A stretch of DNA of 64,000 bases. Source: Tenacibaculum pelagium. Its GTDB lineage: Bacteria; Bacteroidota; Bacteroidia; Flavobacteriales; Flavobacteriaceae. Of this stretch, positions 1-8,704 are shown in pieces. Position 1 is the stretch's first letter. Each line of letters begins with the position of its first letter. The notes below the pieces were generated by a model. That model was not told the origin of the DNA, did not search any database, and was given only the letters and a program-made list of their open reading frames with translations. Position numbers and translations under genes: made by a program. The DNA lies in NCBI RefSeq assembly GCF_014062345.1, contig NZ_JACGLS010000001.1:124001-188000 (forward strand). The letters are read 5' to 3'.

Positions 1-80
1 GCAGCGATTAAACCTGCTAATTCAGCATAAGCTTTCTCATTAAAATGAATTGGATATGTTACTGCTTGAATTGACGTCAT
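1..80 (-). CDS. aroB: 3-dehydroquinate synthase, N-terminal fragment
   Basis: Only the first 26 codons lie in the window; the gene continues off the left edge. The peptide begins MTSIQAVTYPIHFNEKAY, which matches my memory of the N-terminus of flavobacterial AroB, the shikimate-pathway enzyme that cyclises DAHP to 3-dehydroquinate. It is divergent from the proline dehydrogenase gene, a neighbourhood I recall from related genomes. No catalytic motif is in view, so the call rests on the N-terminus and context. Confidence 0.55.
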   Translation of the reverse strand, partial: MTSIQAVTYPIHFNEKAYAELAGLIA

Positions 81-142
81 TTCTTTAATAAGTTTAAAGC
101 GAAATTAAAGAGAAAAAGTTAATTTATTTCATAGTTCTCTTT

Positions 143-150
143 TATATTTG
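143..150 (+). promoter_or_regulatory. Promoter -7 element of proline dehydrogenase gene
   Basis: TATATTTG matches the Bacteroidota -7 consensus TAnnTTTG and lies 32 bases before the start codon. Confidence 0.65.
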
Positions 151-182
151 CGATACAACAACTAATATTTATTCAAGGTAAA

Positions 183-1346
183 ATGAAACTTTTTGATAAT
201 ACTGAGATAGCTTTTAAATTAAAGTCAGATTCTGAATTAGAGCGTGCTTATTTTTTATTTAAAATGATACAAAACCAACCAATGGTTCGTATCGGTACTG
301 CTGTAACAAATTTTGCTTTAAAAGCACATTTACCAGTTGAGGGTTTAATTCGTTCTACTGTTTTCGATCATTTTTGTGGTGGAGTAACAGAAGACGATTG
401 TTTACCTAATATTGAAAAAATGTATGAAAAAGGTAATGTTCATAGCGTTTTAGATTATTCGGTAGAAGGAAAAGAAGACGAAGCTCAGTTCGACGATGCT
501 TTAGCAATGACTTTAAAAACAATTGATTTTGCTGAAGAGAAAAAATCTATTCCTTATGCTGTTTTTAAACCAACAGGTTTTGGACGTTTTGCTTTGTATC
601 AAAAATTAACAGAAGGAGAAGAACATACTGAAGAAGAAAAGATAGAATGGAACAGGGTAGTAGAGCGTTTTCATACAGTATGTAAAGCAGCGGTAAAAAA
701 GGATGTTCCTTTATTAATTGATGCTGAAGAAAGCTGGATGCAAGATGCAGCTGATGATTTGATTGAAGAGTTAATGGAAGAATACAACAAAGAAAAAGCG
801 ATTGTATTCAACACCTTACAAATGTATCGTCATGATCGTATGGAGTATTTACGAGGTTTATACCAAAAAGCGCATCAAAAAGGATATCATATAGGAATGA
901 AAGTTGTTCGCGGAGCTTATATGGAAAAGGAGCGAGAAAGAGCTGAAGAAAAAGGATATGCTTCTCCAATTTGTAAAGATAAACAAGCTACTGATGATAA
1001 TTATAACGAAGCAATTCGTTTTATGATGGAACATAAAAACATGGCTATTTTTGCAGGAACTCATAACGAAGAGAGTTCTTATTTATTAATGGATTTAGCA
1101 AAGGAATACAAAATTGAATCAAACGATAATCGTATGTGGTTTGGTCAGTTATACGGTATGAGCGATCATATTAGTTTTAATTTAGCCAAAGGAGGTTATA
1201 ACGTAGCTAAATATGTTCCTTTTGGTCCAGTTAGAGATGTAATGCCTTATTTAATTCGTAGAGCAGAAGAAAATACTTCTGTTGCAGGACAAACATCAAG
1301 AGAGTTAAATTTATTGAAAACAGAAAGAAAACGTCGTAAAGTATAA
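183..1346 (+). CDS. Proline dehydrogenase
   Basis: A 387-residue FAD-dependent proline dehydrogenase that oxidises L-proline to pyrroline-5-carboxylate and passes electrons to the quinone pool. It is the stand-alone form, without the aldehyde dehydrogenase part of long PutA. Family hallmarks are the KVVRGAYMEKER segment from about residue 240, GQLYGMSDH near 320-328 and RRAEEN at 359-364, the last being the substrate-binding arginine motif near the C-terminus. The N-terminal third is a helical cap typical of Bacteroidota homologues. Its stop codon overlaps the start of the next gene in TAATG, so the two are translationally coupled. No P5C dehydrogenase lies nearby. Confidence 0.92.
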   Translation: MKLFDNTEIAFKLKSDSELERAYFLFKMIQNQPMVRIGTAVTNFALKAHLPVEGLIRSTVFDHFCGGVTEDDCLPNIEKMYEKGNVHSVLDYSVEGKEDEAQFDDALAMTLKTIDFAEEKKSIPYAVFKPTGFGRFALYQKLTEGEEHTEEEKIEWNRVVERFHTVCKAAVKKDVPLLIDAEESWMQDAADDLIEELMEEYNKEKAIVFNTLQMYRHDRMEYLRGLYQKAHQKGYHIGMKVVRGAYMEKERERAEEKGYASPICKDKQATDDNYNEAIRFMMEHKNMAIFAGTHNEESSYLLMDLAKEYKIESNDNRMWFGQLYGMSDHISFNLAKGGYNVAKYVPFGPVRDVMPYLIRRAEENTSVAGQTSRELNLLKTERKRRKV

Positions 1347-1648
1347 TGAATACGGTTGACGAAATAAAAGAAGCCATTCAAAAAAATAAGAAAAGGCTAG
1401 CTAAAGAACTTACCGAAAGTAAGGAGCTAGTCTTTTTAATAAAAAAGTCAATGACTACTTCGCTTTCATCCGAAGAAAAAGATAAAATTAAAGAGCAGTT
1501 ATTAGATATTTGTAAAGCCGTACCAGCATTTACAGTTTTTATGTTGCCAGGAGGCGCATTATTACTCCCATTATTAATAAAATTAATTCCTGATATTTTA
1601 CCTAGCGCCTTTAGAGAAAATGATGAAGAATTAGAAGAAAAAAAATAA
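1346..1648 (+). CDS. Small LETM1-like protein
   Basis: A 100-residue protein whose second half, residues 57-84, carries the pattern FTVFMLPGGALLLPLL followed by PSAF. This is the core of the LETM1 ribosome-binding-like domain, otherwise known from the mitochondrial inner-membrane cation/proton exchange protein. The first half is a charged helix. The hydrophobic stretch at 58-78 could be a buried helix or a membrane segment. Start overlaps the stop of proline dehydrogenase by one base, so both come from one mRNA. The molecular function of these short bacterial LETM1-like proteins is unknown to me. Confidence 0.65.
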   Translation: MNTVDEIKEAIQKNKKRLAKELTESKELVFLIKKSMTTSLSSEEKDKIKEQLLDICKAVPAFTVFMLPGGALLLPLLIKLIPDILPSAFRENDEELEEKK

Positions 1649-1682
1649 TTTCATTTCATTATCGTATTCATTTTTAAAACAC

Positions 1683-1690
1683 TAATTTTG
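1683..1690 (+). promoter_or_regulatory. Promoter -7 element of typA
   Basis: TAATTTTG fits TAnnTTTG and is 20 bases before the typA ATG. Confidence 0.6.
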
Positions 1691-1710
1691 CAGCTTCAAA
1701 ATAAGCAAGA

Positions 1711-3483
1711 ATGCAATCAATTAGAAACATCGCTATTATAGCCCACGTTGACCACGGTAAAACAACTTTGGTAGATAAAATTATAGATCAAGCTAAAATT
1801 TTAGACGATCGTAAAGAACGTACAGATTTATTGTTAGATAATAACGATTTAGAGCGTGAAAGAGGAATTACGATTCTTTCTAAAAACGTATCTGTAAACT
1901 ATAAGAACACTAAAATTAATGTAATTGATACACCTGGTCACGCCGATTTCGGAGGAGAAGTAGAACGTGTATTAAAAATGGCTGATGGTGTTTTATTATT
2001 AGTTGATGCATTTGAAGGACCTATGCCACAAACTCGTTTTGTATTAGGTAAAGCTTTAGAATTAGGATTAACGCCAATAGTAGTTGTAAATAAAGTAGAT
2101 AAAGAAAACTGTACTCCTGATTTAGTTCACGAAAAAGTTTTCGATTTAATGTTTGCTTTAGAAGCAACTGAAGAGCAATTAGACTTTACTACCATTTATG
2201 GTTCTGCAAAAAACAATTGGATGAGTACTGATTGGCAAAACGAAACTGATAACATCGTACCTTTATTAGACGCTGTATTAGAATCTATTCCAGAAACTAA
2301 ATACAATGCTGGTACACCACAAATGCAAATTACTTCTTTAGACTTTTCATCTTTTACAGGAAGAATTGCAATCGGACGTATTTTCCGTGGAGACTTAGAA
2401 GCTGGTAAAGATTACATGTTATGTAAAGCTGATGGTTCTAAGAAAAAAGTAAGAATTAAAGAATTGCACGTATTCGAAGGAATGGGTAAAGTTCAAGTAG
2501 ATAAAGTACCTTGTGGAGATATCTGTGCTATTACAGGTATTGAAGGATTTGAAATTGGTGATACAATTGCAGATTTAGAAAACCCAGAAGAATTACCAAG
2601 AACAGAGATTGATAAGCCAACAATGAGTATGTTGTTTACCATTAACAATTCTCCTTTCTTTGGTAAAGAAGGTAAGTTTGTAACATCTCGTCACTTACGT
2701 GATCGTTTATTTAAAGAGATGGAGAAGAACTTAGCGTTACGTGTTGACGAAACAGATTCAGAAGATAAATTCAACGTTTTCGGACGTGGAGTATTACACT
2801 TATCTGTATTAATCGAAACAATGCGTCGTGAAGGATACGAATTACAAGTAGGTCGTCCACAAGTAATCATTAAAGAGATTGACGGAAAGAAACACGAACC
2901 AATGGAAACATTATCTATCGATGTTCCTGAAGATGTTGCTTCTAGAGCGATTAACTTAGTTTCTCTTAGAAAAGGAGATTTATTAGTTATGGAGCCAAAA
3001 GGAGATTTACAACATTTAGAGTTTACAATTCCATCAAGAGGTTTAATTGGTTTACGTAATAAAATATTAACTGCAACAGCAGGTCAAGCAATTATTAACC
3101 ATAGATTTAGCGAATACGGACCTTATAAAGGTGATTTCTCTGAAGATTTAAAGGGAGCTATCGTTTCTTCTATTACAGGTAAAGCAACTGCTTATGCTAT
3201 CGATAGATTACAAGATAGAGGACGTTTCTTTATTGATCCTAACCAAGAGATCTATGCAGGTCAGGTTGTAGGAGAAAACAGTAAAGTTGACGATATGGCT
3301 GTAAACTTAATTAAAGGAAAGAAGTTAACAAACGTTCGTTCTTCAGGAAATGACGATTCTGTTAAGATTGCTCCGAAAATTGATTTCTCTTTAGAAGAAT
3401 GTATGGAATACATTAGAAATGATGAGTATTTAGAGGTTACTCCAGAGAGTTTACGTATGCGTAAAATTAACTTTGTGAAGTAA
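1711..3483 (+). CDS. typA: Ribosome-associated GTPase TypA/BipA
   Basis: A 590-residue translational GTPase of the EF-G/LepA superfamily that acts on the 70S/50S ribosome and is needed for growth under stress and cold. The G domain shows G1 AHVDHGKTT at residues 11-19, the RERGITI switch near 49-55, G3 DTPGHADF near 72-79 and G4 NKVD near 127-130. It is followed by domain II, EF-G-like domains III and V, and the BipA-specific C-terminal domain ending near PESLRMRK. Length is normal for the family. It has its own promoter and is closed by a strong terminator, so it is a single-gene transcript. Confidence 0.96.
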   Translation: MQSIRNIAIIAHVDHGKTTLVDKIIDQAKILDDRKERTDLLLDNNDLERERGITILSKNVSVNYKNTKINVIDTPGHADFGGEVERVLKMADGVLLLVDAFEGPMPQTRFVLGKALELGLTPIVVVNKVDKENCTPDLVHEKVFDLMFALEATEEQLDFTTIYGSAKNNWMSTDWQNETDNIVPLLDAVLESIPETKYNAGTPQMQITSLDFSSFTGRIAIGRIFRGDLEAGKDYMLCKADGSKKKVRIKELHVFEGMGKVQVDKVPCGDICAITGIEGFEIGDTIADLENPEELPRTEIDKPTMSMLFTINNSPFFGKEGKFVTSRHLRDRLFKEMEKNLALRVDETDSEDKFNVFGRGVLHLSVLIETMRREGYELQVGRPQVIIKEIDGKKHEPMETLSIDVPEDVASRAINLVSLRKGDLLVMEPKGDLQHLEFTIPSRGLIGLRNKILTATAGQAIINHRFSEYGPYKGDFSEDLKGAIVSSITGKATAYAIDRLQDRGRFFIDPNQEIYAGQVVGENSKVDDMAVNLIKGKKLTNVRSSGNDDSVKIAPKIDFSLEECMEYIRNDEYLEVTPESLRMRKINFVK

Positions 3484-3510
3484 TTTATTATACAAAATAT
3501 ACTATATTTA

Positions 3511-3540
3511 AAAACCACCTATTTAGGTGGTTTTTTATTT
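3511..3540 (+). terminator. Terminator after typA
   Basis: Inverted repeat AAAACCACCT / AGGTGGTTTT with a 4-base loop (ATTT) and a following T-run, 28 bases after the typA stop. Confidence 0.85.
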
Positions 3541-3558
3541 TCTAATTATACAGATTCT

Positions 3559-3566
3559 TATATTTG
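3559..3566 (+). promoter_or_regulatory. Promoter -7 element of secreted orphan gene
   Basis: TATATTTG fits TAnnTTTG and lies 12 bases before the ATG at 3579. It overlaps a TTG that could otherwise be read as an earlier start, which argues for the ATG. Confidence 0.6.
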
Positions 3567-3578
3567 AAAAAAAATGAT

Positions 3579-4160
3579 ATGAAAAAATTACTTATAATAC
3601 TTTTTTTAATATTTACTTCAGTTAGTAATTCACAAAGCATTAAAGAGAAAGAGTATCATCCTTATGGAAGTATAAAAGAAAGGCTAGAGTATTATGAGAT
3701 AAGACAGAAGAATTTTAAAGACTCTGATTATAAAGAAGCATTTGATGCTTCATTAAAAAAGAATAAAGAAAATCTTATAAAGAGGTTGAAAGGTAAATGG
3801 ATTTTGAGAGATATAAAGACTGACCCTTATATATACAGAAAGGAAGTTACATATTATACTAATCCACATGAATCATTACTTGAAATCACTAACGATAGTA
3901 TTTTTAAATATTTATTAAATCTAAAAACCCAAAAAAAATTATACCAAAGAAAAGAGAAAATTAATTTTATAGATATTTCATTAAATTATTGGAGTGATTG
4001 TACCAATTTAGTTTTTTCTAATAATCAGATATGGAGATTTTCATTAACTGAAGATTTTAAATTTTTAAGAACTTCTTGTGGAGAAATGAGTATTAATGGT
4101 AAGGCAGTACTTGTTTCTCATATAGGAGAAAACACAACCTTTTATGAAAAAGTAAAATAA
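3579..4160 (+). CDS. Secreted protein of unknown function
   Basis: A 193-residue protein starting MKKLLIILFLIFTSVSNSQ, a clear signal peptide with the SQ ending common in flavobacterial exported proteins. The mature part is lysine-rich at first and then has alternating polar and hydrophobic stretches suggesting beta strands. I recognise no domain. The ATG at 3579 is preferred over an in-frame TTG at 3564 because the signal peptide then begins at residue 1 and the TTG lies inside the -7 promoter box. It stands alone between typA and the histidine operon and is lower in GC than its neighbours, which suggests accessory status. Confidence 0.7.
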   Translation: MKKLLIILFLIFTSVSNSQSIKEKEYHPYGSIKERLEYYEIRQKNFKDSDYKEAFDASLKKNKENLIKRLKGKWILRDIKTDPYIYRKEVTYYTNPHESLLEITNDSIFKYLLNLKTQKKLYQRKEKINFIDISLNYWSDCTNLVFSNNQIWRFSLTEDFKFLRTSCGEMSINGKAVLVSHIGENTTFYEKVK

Positions 4161-4161
4161 G

Positions 4162-4194
4162 TTTGCATAAATCAATTTATTTTCTAAATATTTG
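4162..4194 (+). promoter_or_regulatory. Promoter of the histidine operon
   Basis: TTTG at 4162-4165 and TTTG ending the -7 region (AATATTTG, 4187-4194) are spaced as expected for Bacteroidota -33/-7 elements. The leader-peptide start follows 20 bases later. Confidence 0.55.
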
Positions 4195-4213
4195 TAGCAA
4201 CAAAAAATAAGAC

Positions 4214-4267
4214 ATGATTTTTAATCAATTACATCATCATTTTCATACTTGTACTCAAGCGAGCTGA
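4214..4267 (+). CDS. hisL: His leader peptide
   Basis: A 17-codon reading frame, MIFNQLHHHFHTCTQAS, starts at an ATG about 20 bases after the operon promoter. Four of its codons are histidine (CAT at 4232, 4235, 4238 and 4244), three in a row. It ends 31 bases before the terminator stem. The histidine run just ahead of alternative RNA hairpins is the signature of ribosome-mediated attenuation: scarce histidyl-tRNA would stall the ribosome here. The peptide itself probably has no other function. Confidence 0.88.
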   Translation: MIFNQLHHHFHTCTQAS

Positions 4268-4285
4268 AAATGTATTGATTAAAAA
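4218..4285 (+). promoter_or_regulatory. Leader RNA long stem of the his attenuator
   Basis: Bases 4218-4229 pair perfectly with 4274-4285 (12 pairs) and 4238-4245 with 4265-4272 (8 pairs). The fold encloses the leader-peptide codons and holds the antiterminator bases 4253-4261 in its apical part, so an untranslated leader would favour termination. Confidence 0.7.
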
Positions 4286-4298
4286 CAACATATATTTT

Positions 4299-4331
4299 AA
4301 AACCCGTTTGAGTAAATCAAACGGGTTTTTT
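4299..4331 (+). terminator. Attenuator terminator of the his operon
   Basis: AAAACCCGTTTGA (4299-4311) pairs with TCAAACGGGTTTT (4317-4329) around a 5-base loop and runs into T residues to 4331. The left arm also pairs with leader bases 4253-4261 (ACTCAAGCG against CGTTTGAGT at 4305-4313, nine pairs with one G-U), which lie inside the leader peptide gene just after the His codons. Stalling at His codons leaves 4253-4261 free and forms the antiterminator; completion of the peptide covers it and allows termination. Confidence 0.88.
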
Positions 4332-4395
4332 GTTTCTACAGGCGCCAAGAAATAAAACTTCACCAAACGATTTACTCAAACACATTCAATTAAAA

Positions 4396-5253
4396 ATGAG
4401 TAAATTAAAAATAGCCATACAAAAATCGGGAAGATTAAATCAGGATTCTCTTCAAATACTAAAAGAATGCGGAGTTTCTATAGACAATGGTAAGGATCAG
4501 TTAAAAGCTTCCGCAAGTAATTTTCCTATCGAAGTATTCTATCTAAGAAATGGAGATATTCCGCAATATTTAAACGACGGTGTGGTTGATGTTGCTATCA
4601 TAGGTGAGAACCTATTAATAGAAAAAGGAGAAGGAATTCAATTTGTTGAAAAGCTAGGATTTTCAAAATGTAAGGTTTCTCTTGCAATTCCTAAAAATGA
4701 AAATTATAGAGGAGTAAACTTCTTTCAAAACAAAAAAATAGCTACGTCTTACCCTGAAACCGTTAAAAAATTTCTTCAACAGAATAAAATTGAAGCTCAG
4801 TTACATATTATAAATGGTTCTGTTGAAATAGCACCAAATATTGGATTAGCAGATGGTATCTGTGATATTGTATCGAGTGGTTCTACATTGTTTAAGAATA
4901 ATTTGAAAGAGGTAGAGGTGTTATTAAAATCAGAAGCAGTTTTGGCAGTATCACCGAAAATTGAACAAGTGCAAAAAGAAATATTAGATAAGCTTCAGTT
5001 TCGAATTCAATCTGTTTTAAAGGGAAGGAAATCAAAATATGTATTGTTAAATGCACCCAATGACAAGCTTGAAAAGATCATCAGTATTTTACCAGGAATG
5101 AGAAGCCCAACTGTATTGCCTTTAGCTGAAGAAGGTTGGAGTTCTGTTCATTCCGTATTAAACAGAAATGAGTTTTGGGAAATAATAGATGAATTAAAAA
5201 ATAATGGAGCTGAAGGAATTTTAGTTTGTCCAATAGAAAAAATGGTTGTGTAA
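4396..5253 (+). CDS. hisG: ATP phosphoribosyltransferase, long form
   Basis: First enzyme of histidine synthesis, joining ATP and PRPP to give phosphoribosyl-ATP. With 285 residues it is the long HisG form that works alone without HisZ. The PRPP-binding loop is in DIVSSGSTLFKNN, and the last 80 or so residues form the ACT-like regulatory domain through which histidine inhibits the enzyme. The start was set at the ATG at 4396 because MSKLKIAIQKSGRL is the family N-terminus; an in-frame TTG at 4330 lies in the terminator T-run. Five bases separate its stop from hisD. Confidence 0.95.
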   Translation: MSKLKIAIQKSGRLNQDSLQILKECGVSIDNGKDQLKASASNFPIEVFYLRNGDIPQYLNDGVVDVAIIGENLLIEKGEGIQFVEKLGFSKCKVSLAIPKNENYRGVNFFQNKKIATSYPETVKKFLQQNKIEAQLHIINGSVEIAPNIGLADGICDIVSSGSTLFKNNLKEVEVLLKSEAVLAVSPKIEQVQKEILDKLQFRIQSVLKGRKSKYVLLNAPNDKLEKIISILPGMRSPTVLPLAEEGWSSVHSVLNRNEFWEIIDELKNNGAEGILVCPIEKMVV

Positions 5254-5258
5254 ATAGT

Positions 5259-6548
5259 ATGAAAACAATTAAAAATCCACCAATAAAAGAATGGACTTCT
5301 ATTTGTAAAAGAGCCACTTTTGATCAAGGTAATCTAGAGAAAAAAGTAATTACAATTTTAGAAGATGTTAAGCAAAATAAAAACGAAGCATTGATTCGAT
5401 ATACTGAATTATTTGATAGAGTTGAGCTTTCTTCTGTAGAAGTAACCAATGAAGAAATAGCATTGGCAAAAACTTTAGTTTCGGAAGAATTGCAAGAAGC
5501 AATTCAACTAGCAAAAAGTAATATTGGAATGTTTCATGCTTCTCAAAAAGAACAAGAAACAAAAGTAGAAACAACTAGGGGAATTACTTGTTGGAGGAAA
5601 AGTGTGGCTATTGATAAAGTAGGATTATATATTCCTGGAGGAACAGCACCTTTGTTTTCAACCATTTTAATGCTAGGTATTCCGGCAAAAATAGCGGGAT
5701 GTAAAGAAATAGTTTTGTGTACTCCGCCGAATGTAAAAGGAGAAATTGATCCAGCTATTTTGTATACCGCATCTTTAGTTGGAGTAACTAAAATATTTAA
5801 AGTTGGAGGGGCTCAAGCAATAGCTGCAATGGCATATGGAACAGAAACAGTTCCAAAAGTGTATAAGATTTTAGGTCCAGGAAATCAGTATGTAACTAAA
5901 GCAAAAGAATTGGTGCAACAAGATGGTGTTGCCATTGATATGCCAGCCGGACCAAGTGAGGTATTGGTGATTGCCGATGAAACTTCCAATCCAGGATTTA
6001 TAGCGGCAGATTTACTCTCTCAAGCAGAACATGGAGAAGACAGTCAGGTTGTGTTAGTAGGAACAGATGAGTCCGTTATTGAACAAGTTAATAATGAGTT
6101 AAAGCTTCAGCTTAATCTTTTAGACAGAAAAGAAATAGCAGAAAAAGCTCTTGGAAATAGTTTTTCAGTTGTATTAAACTCTAAAGAACAATGTATTGAG
6201 TTTAGTAATGTATACGCTCCAGAACATTTAATCATAGCATCTTTAGAGCCTTTCAATTATATCGAAGGAATCACGAATGCAGGATCTGTTTTCTTAGGGA
6301 ATTATAGTTGTGAAAGTGCAGGAGATTATGCCAGTGGAACTAATCACACATTACCAACTAACGGATGTGCTAAAAATTATAGCGGAGTTTCTTTAGACAG
6401 TTTTGTAAAGAAAATTACATTTCAGGAAGTAACTCAGCAAGGAATATTAAATATAGGAAATGCCATAGAGTTAATGGCAGAAGCTGAAGGCTTACAAGCA
6501 CACAAAAATGCAGTTACCATAAGATTAAAAGAGATTAACAATGTTTAA
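5259..6548 (+). CDS. hisD: Histidinol dehydrogenase
   Basis: A 429-residue zinc- and NAD-dependent enzyme that oxidises L-histidinol to histidine in two steps, the last reactions of the pathway. Visible motifs are VGLYIPGGTAPLFST, the GPGNQYVTKAK nucleotide region, SQAEHG with the Gln and His zinc ligands, and YAPEHL with the Glu-His catalytic pair. The ATG at 5259 follows the hisG stop by 5 bases; an upstream in-frame TTG at 5226 would overlap hisG and adds no conserved sequence. The end overlaps hisC by 8 bases. Confidence 0.95.
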   Translation: MKTIKNPPIKEWTSICKRATFDQGNLEKKVITILEDVKQNKNEALIRYTELFDRVELSSVEVTNEEIALAKTLVSEELQEAIQLAKSNIGMFHASQKEQETKVETTRGITCWRKSVAIDKVGLYIPGGTAPLFSTILMLGIPAKIAGCKEIVLCTPPNVKGEIDPAILYTASLVGVTKIFKVGGAQAIAAMAYGTETVPKVYKILGPGNQYVTKAKELVQQDGVAIDMPAGPSEVLVIADETSNPGFIAADLLSQAEHGEDSQVVLVGTDESVIEQVNNELKLQLNLLDRKEIAEKALGNSFSVVLNSKEQCIEFSNVYAPEHLIIASLEPFNYIEGITNAGSVFLGNYSCESAGDYASGTNHTLPTNGCAKNYSGVSLDSFVKKITFQEVTQQGILNIGNAIELMAEAEGLQAHKNAVTIRLKEINNV

Positions 6549-7566
6549 TTTAGAGAAAATAGTTCGTTCAAATATTCAACAGTTAAAAGCTTATTCGTCT
6601 GCGAGAGATGAATTTAAAGGCGTTGCTGATGTATATTTAGATGCCAATGAAAATCCGTTTGGAACTTTAAATCGTTATCCAGACCCACAACAAATTCGTA
6701 TTAAAGAAAAACTTTCAGAAATTAAAAAAGCCAATTTAGATCAGATTTTTGTTGGTAATGGAAGTGATGAAGTAATTGACTTAGCTTTTCGAATTTTTTG
6801 TGAACCGGGGAAAGACAAAGCTTTAACTTTTTCTCCTACATATGGTATGTATGACGTATCTGCTGGAATAAATAACATTGAGTTAATCAAACAGCGACTT
6901 TTAGCCGATTTTCAAATTAATTTAAATCAGTTACAACCATATTTAGAAATGGATGATGTAAAACTGATTTTTATATGCTCACCAAACAACCCGACGGGCA
7001 ACATTATTAACAAAGACGATATCATATATATCCTCAAAAATTTTAATGGAGTTGTTATCATTGATGAGGCTTATATTGATTTTAGCACAAAAGAATCTTT
7101 TATCAGTGAAATTAAGAATTATCCAAATTTAATCGTGAGCCAAACTTTTAGCAAAGCATGGGGATTGGCTGGAGCAAGAGTGGGTACAGCATATGCAAAT
7201 TCAAATATTATAGACCTATATAACAAAGTAAAGCCACCGTATAATGTGAGTTCTTTGAATCAGAAAGCCGTTTTAGTGAGCTTAAATAATCAATCAAAAT
7301 TCGGAATTGAAAAGAACATCATCTTAATAGAAAGAGCAAAGGTAATTGATCAATTATATAAAATCCCAATGGTGAAAAAGATATATCCTACAGAAGCCAA
7401 TTTTGTATTGATTGAAGTTGAAGATGCTGATAAATTATACAAAGACTTAGTGGAAAAGAAAATAATTACAAGAAATAGGAATACAGTTATAAACAATTGT
7501 TTACGTATCACAATTGGTAGTCCAGAAGAAAATCAAAAACTAATCAACACACTAGAAGAACTATAA
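6541..7566 (+). CDS. hisC: Histidinol-phosphate aminotransferase
   Basis: A 341-residue PLP enzyme of fold type I that transaminates imidazole acetol phosphate with glutamate. It has the DANENPFG substrate segment near the N-terminus, SPNNPTGNI in the middle, the DEAYIDF motif, and the PLP-binding lysine at residue 205 in TFSKAWGLAGARVG. It overlaps hisD by 8 bases and is followed after 3 bases by hisB, consistent with one transcript. Confidence 0.95.
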   Translation: MFNLEKIVRSNIQQLKAYSSARDEFKGVADVYLDANENPFGTLNRYPDPQQIRIKEKLSEIKKANLDQIFVGNGSDEVIDLAFRIFCEPGKDKALTFSPTYGMYDVSAGINNIELIKQRLLADFQINLNQLQPYLEMDDVKLIFICSPNNPTGNIINKDDIIYILKNFNGVVIIDEAYIDFSTKESFISEIKNYPNLIVSQTFSKAWGLAGARVGTAYANSNIIDLYNKVKPPYNVSSLNQKAVLVSLNNQSKFGIEKNIILIERAKVIDQLYKIPMVKKIYPTEANFVLIEVEDADKLYKDLVEKKIITRNRNTVINNCLRITIGSPEENQKLINTLEEL

Positions 7567-7569
7567 AAA

Positions 7570-8703
7570 ATGAAAAAAGTATTATTTATAGATAGAGACG
7601 GAACTTTAATTAAAGAACCAGCAGACGAACAAACAGATTCTTTTGAAAAGCTTGAATTTTATCCGAAAGTATTCCAAGGATTGAGTAAAATAGCCAAAGA
7701 ATTAGAATTTGAATTGGTATTGGTAACCAATCAAGATGGACTGGGAACAGAAGTATATCCAGAAAATACATTTTGGCCAGTGCACAATTTTGTAATGAAA
7801 ACGTTGAAAGAAGAAGGAATAGAATTTTCCGAAGAAATCATAGATAGAACCTTTGCAAAAGATAATCAACCTACTAGAAAACCGAATACAGGTTTATTGA
7901 ATAAGTATTTTTCTGAAGAATATGATTTAGCCAATTCATTTGTAATTGGAGATCGATTAACGGATGTTGAACTTGCCAAGAACCTAGGTTCAAAAGGAAT
8001 TTATATTAATGATGAAACTTATTTTGGTGCTGATGAAATAACTGTTAAAAGAAGCGAGCTAGATGAGTTCATAGCATTAGAAAGTAATGACTGGAATACA
8101 ATATACGAGTTTCTTAAACTAAAGGACAGGTTTGCTACTATAGAAAGGAATACGAATGAAACCAAGATAAAAATAGCCGTTAATTTAGACGGAACAGGAA
8201 AGAGTGATATCAATACAGGAATTGCTTTTTTTGATCATATGTTAGATCAAATCGCAAGACACGGGCAAATGGATTTAACGATTAAGGTAAATGGAGATTT
8301 AGATGTTGATGAGCACCACACAATAGAAGATACAGCAATAGCTTTAGGAGAGGTTTTTGCAAAAGCTTTAGGTAATAAGTTAGGTATAGAGCGTTATGGG
8401 TTTTGTTTACCTATGGACGATTGTTTGTCTCAGGTTGCTATAGATTTTGGTGGACGAAACTGGTTGGTTTGGGATGCTGAATTTAAACGTGAAATGATTG
8501 GTAAAATGCCAACGGAAATGTTCTATCACTTTTTTAAATCATTTACCGATGGAGCAAAATGTAATTTGAATATAAAAGCAGAAGGCACCAATGAACACCA
8601 CAAGATAGAAGCAATATTTAAAGCATTTGCAAAGGCTATTAAAGTGGCTGTTAAAAGAGATACCTCTAAGATGATTTTACCATCAACCAAAGGAACATTA
8701 TAA
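7570..8703 (+). CDS. hisB: Bifunctional histidinol-phosphatase / imidazoleglycerol-phosphate dehydratase
   Basis: A 377-residue fusion of two histidine-pathway enzymes. The N-terminal HAD phosphatase has the catalytic DRDGT motif with Asp8 and Asp10. The C-terminal dehydratase starts near residue 185 and shows [21 protein letters not shown] and NEHHKIEA, which bind two manganese ions. Unlike E. coli HisB, the phosphatase loop before RKP contains no cysteines ([15 protein letters not shown]), so the structural zinc site is absent. I recall the same loop type in other Bacteroidota HisB proteins. Confidence 0.95.
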   Translation: MKKVLFIDRDGTLIKEPADEQTDSFEKLEFYPKVFQGLSKIAKELEFELVLVTNQDGLGTEVYPENTFWPVHNFVMKTLKEEGIEFSEEIIDRTFAKDNQPTRKPNTGLLNKYFSEEYDLANSFVIGDRLTDVELAKNLGSKGIYINDETYFGADEITVKRSELDEFIALESNDWNTIYEFLKLKDRFATIERNTNETKIKIAVNLDGTGKSDINTGIAFFDHMLDQIARHGQMDLTIKVNGDLDVDEHHTIEDTAIALGEVFAKALGNKLGIERYGFCLPMDDCLSQVAIDFGGRNWLVWDAEFKREMIGKMPTEMFYHFFKSFTDGAKCNLNIKAEGTNEHHKIEAIFKAFAKAIKVAVKRDTSKMILPSTKGTL

Positions 8704-8704
8704 A

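Noticed and set aside
4232-4246. CATCATCAT as a simple repeat
   Set aside because: It is the His codon run of the leader peptide.
4330-4395. Upstream TTG extension of hisG
   Set aside because: It would begin in the terminator T-run and add 22 residues not found in HisG proteins.
5226-5258. Upstream TTG extension of hisD
   Set aside because: Overlaps the end of hisG; the ATG at 5259 begins the conserved protein.
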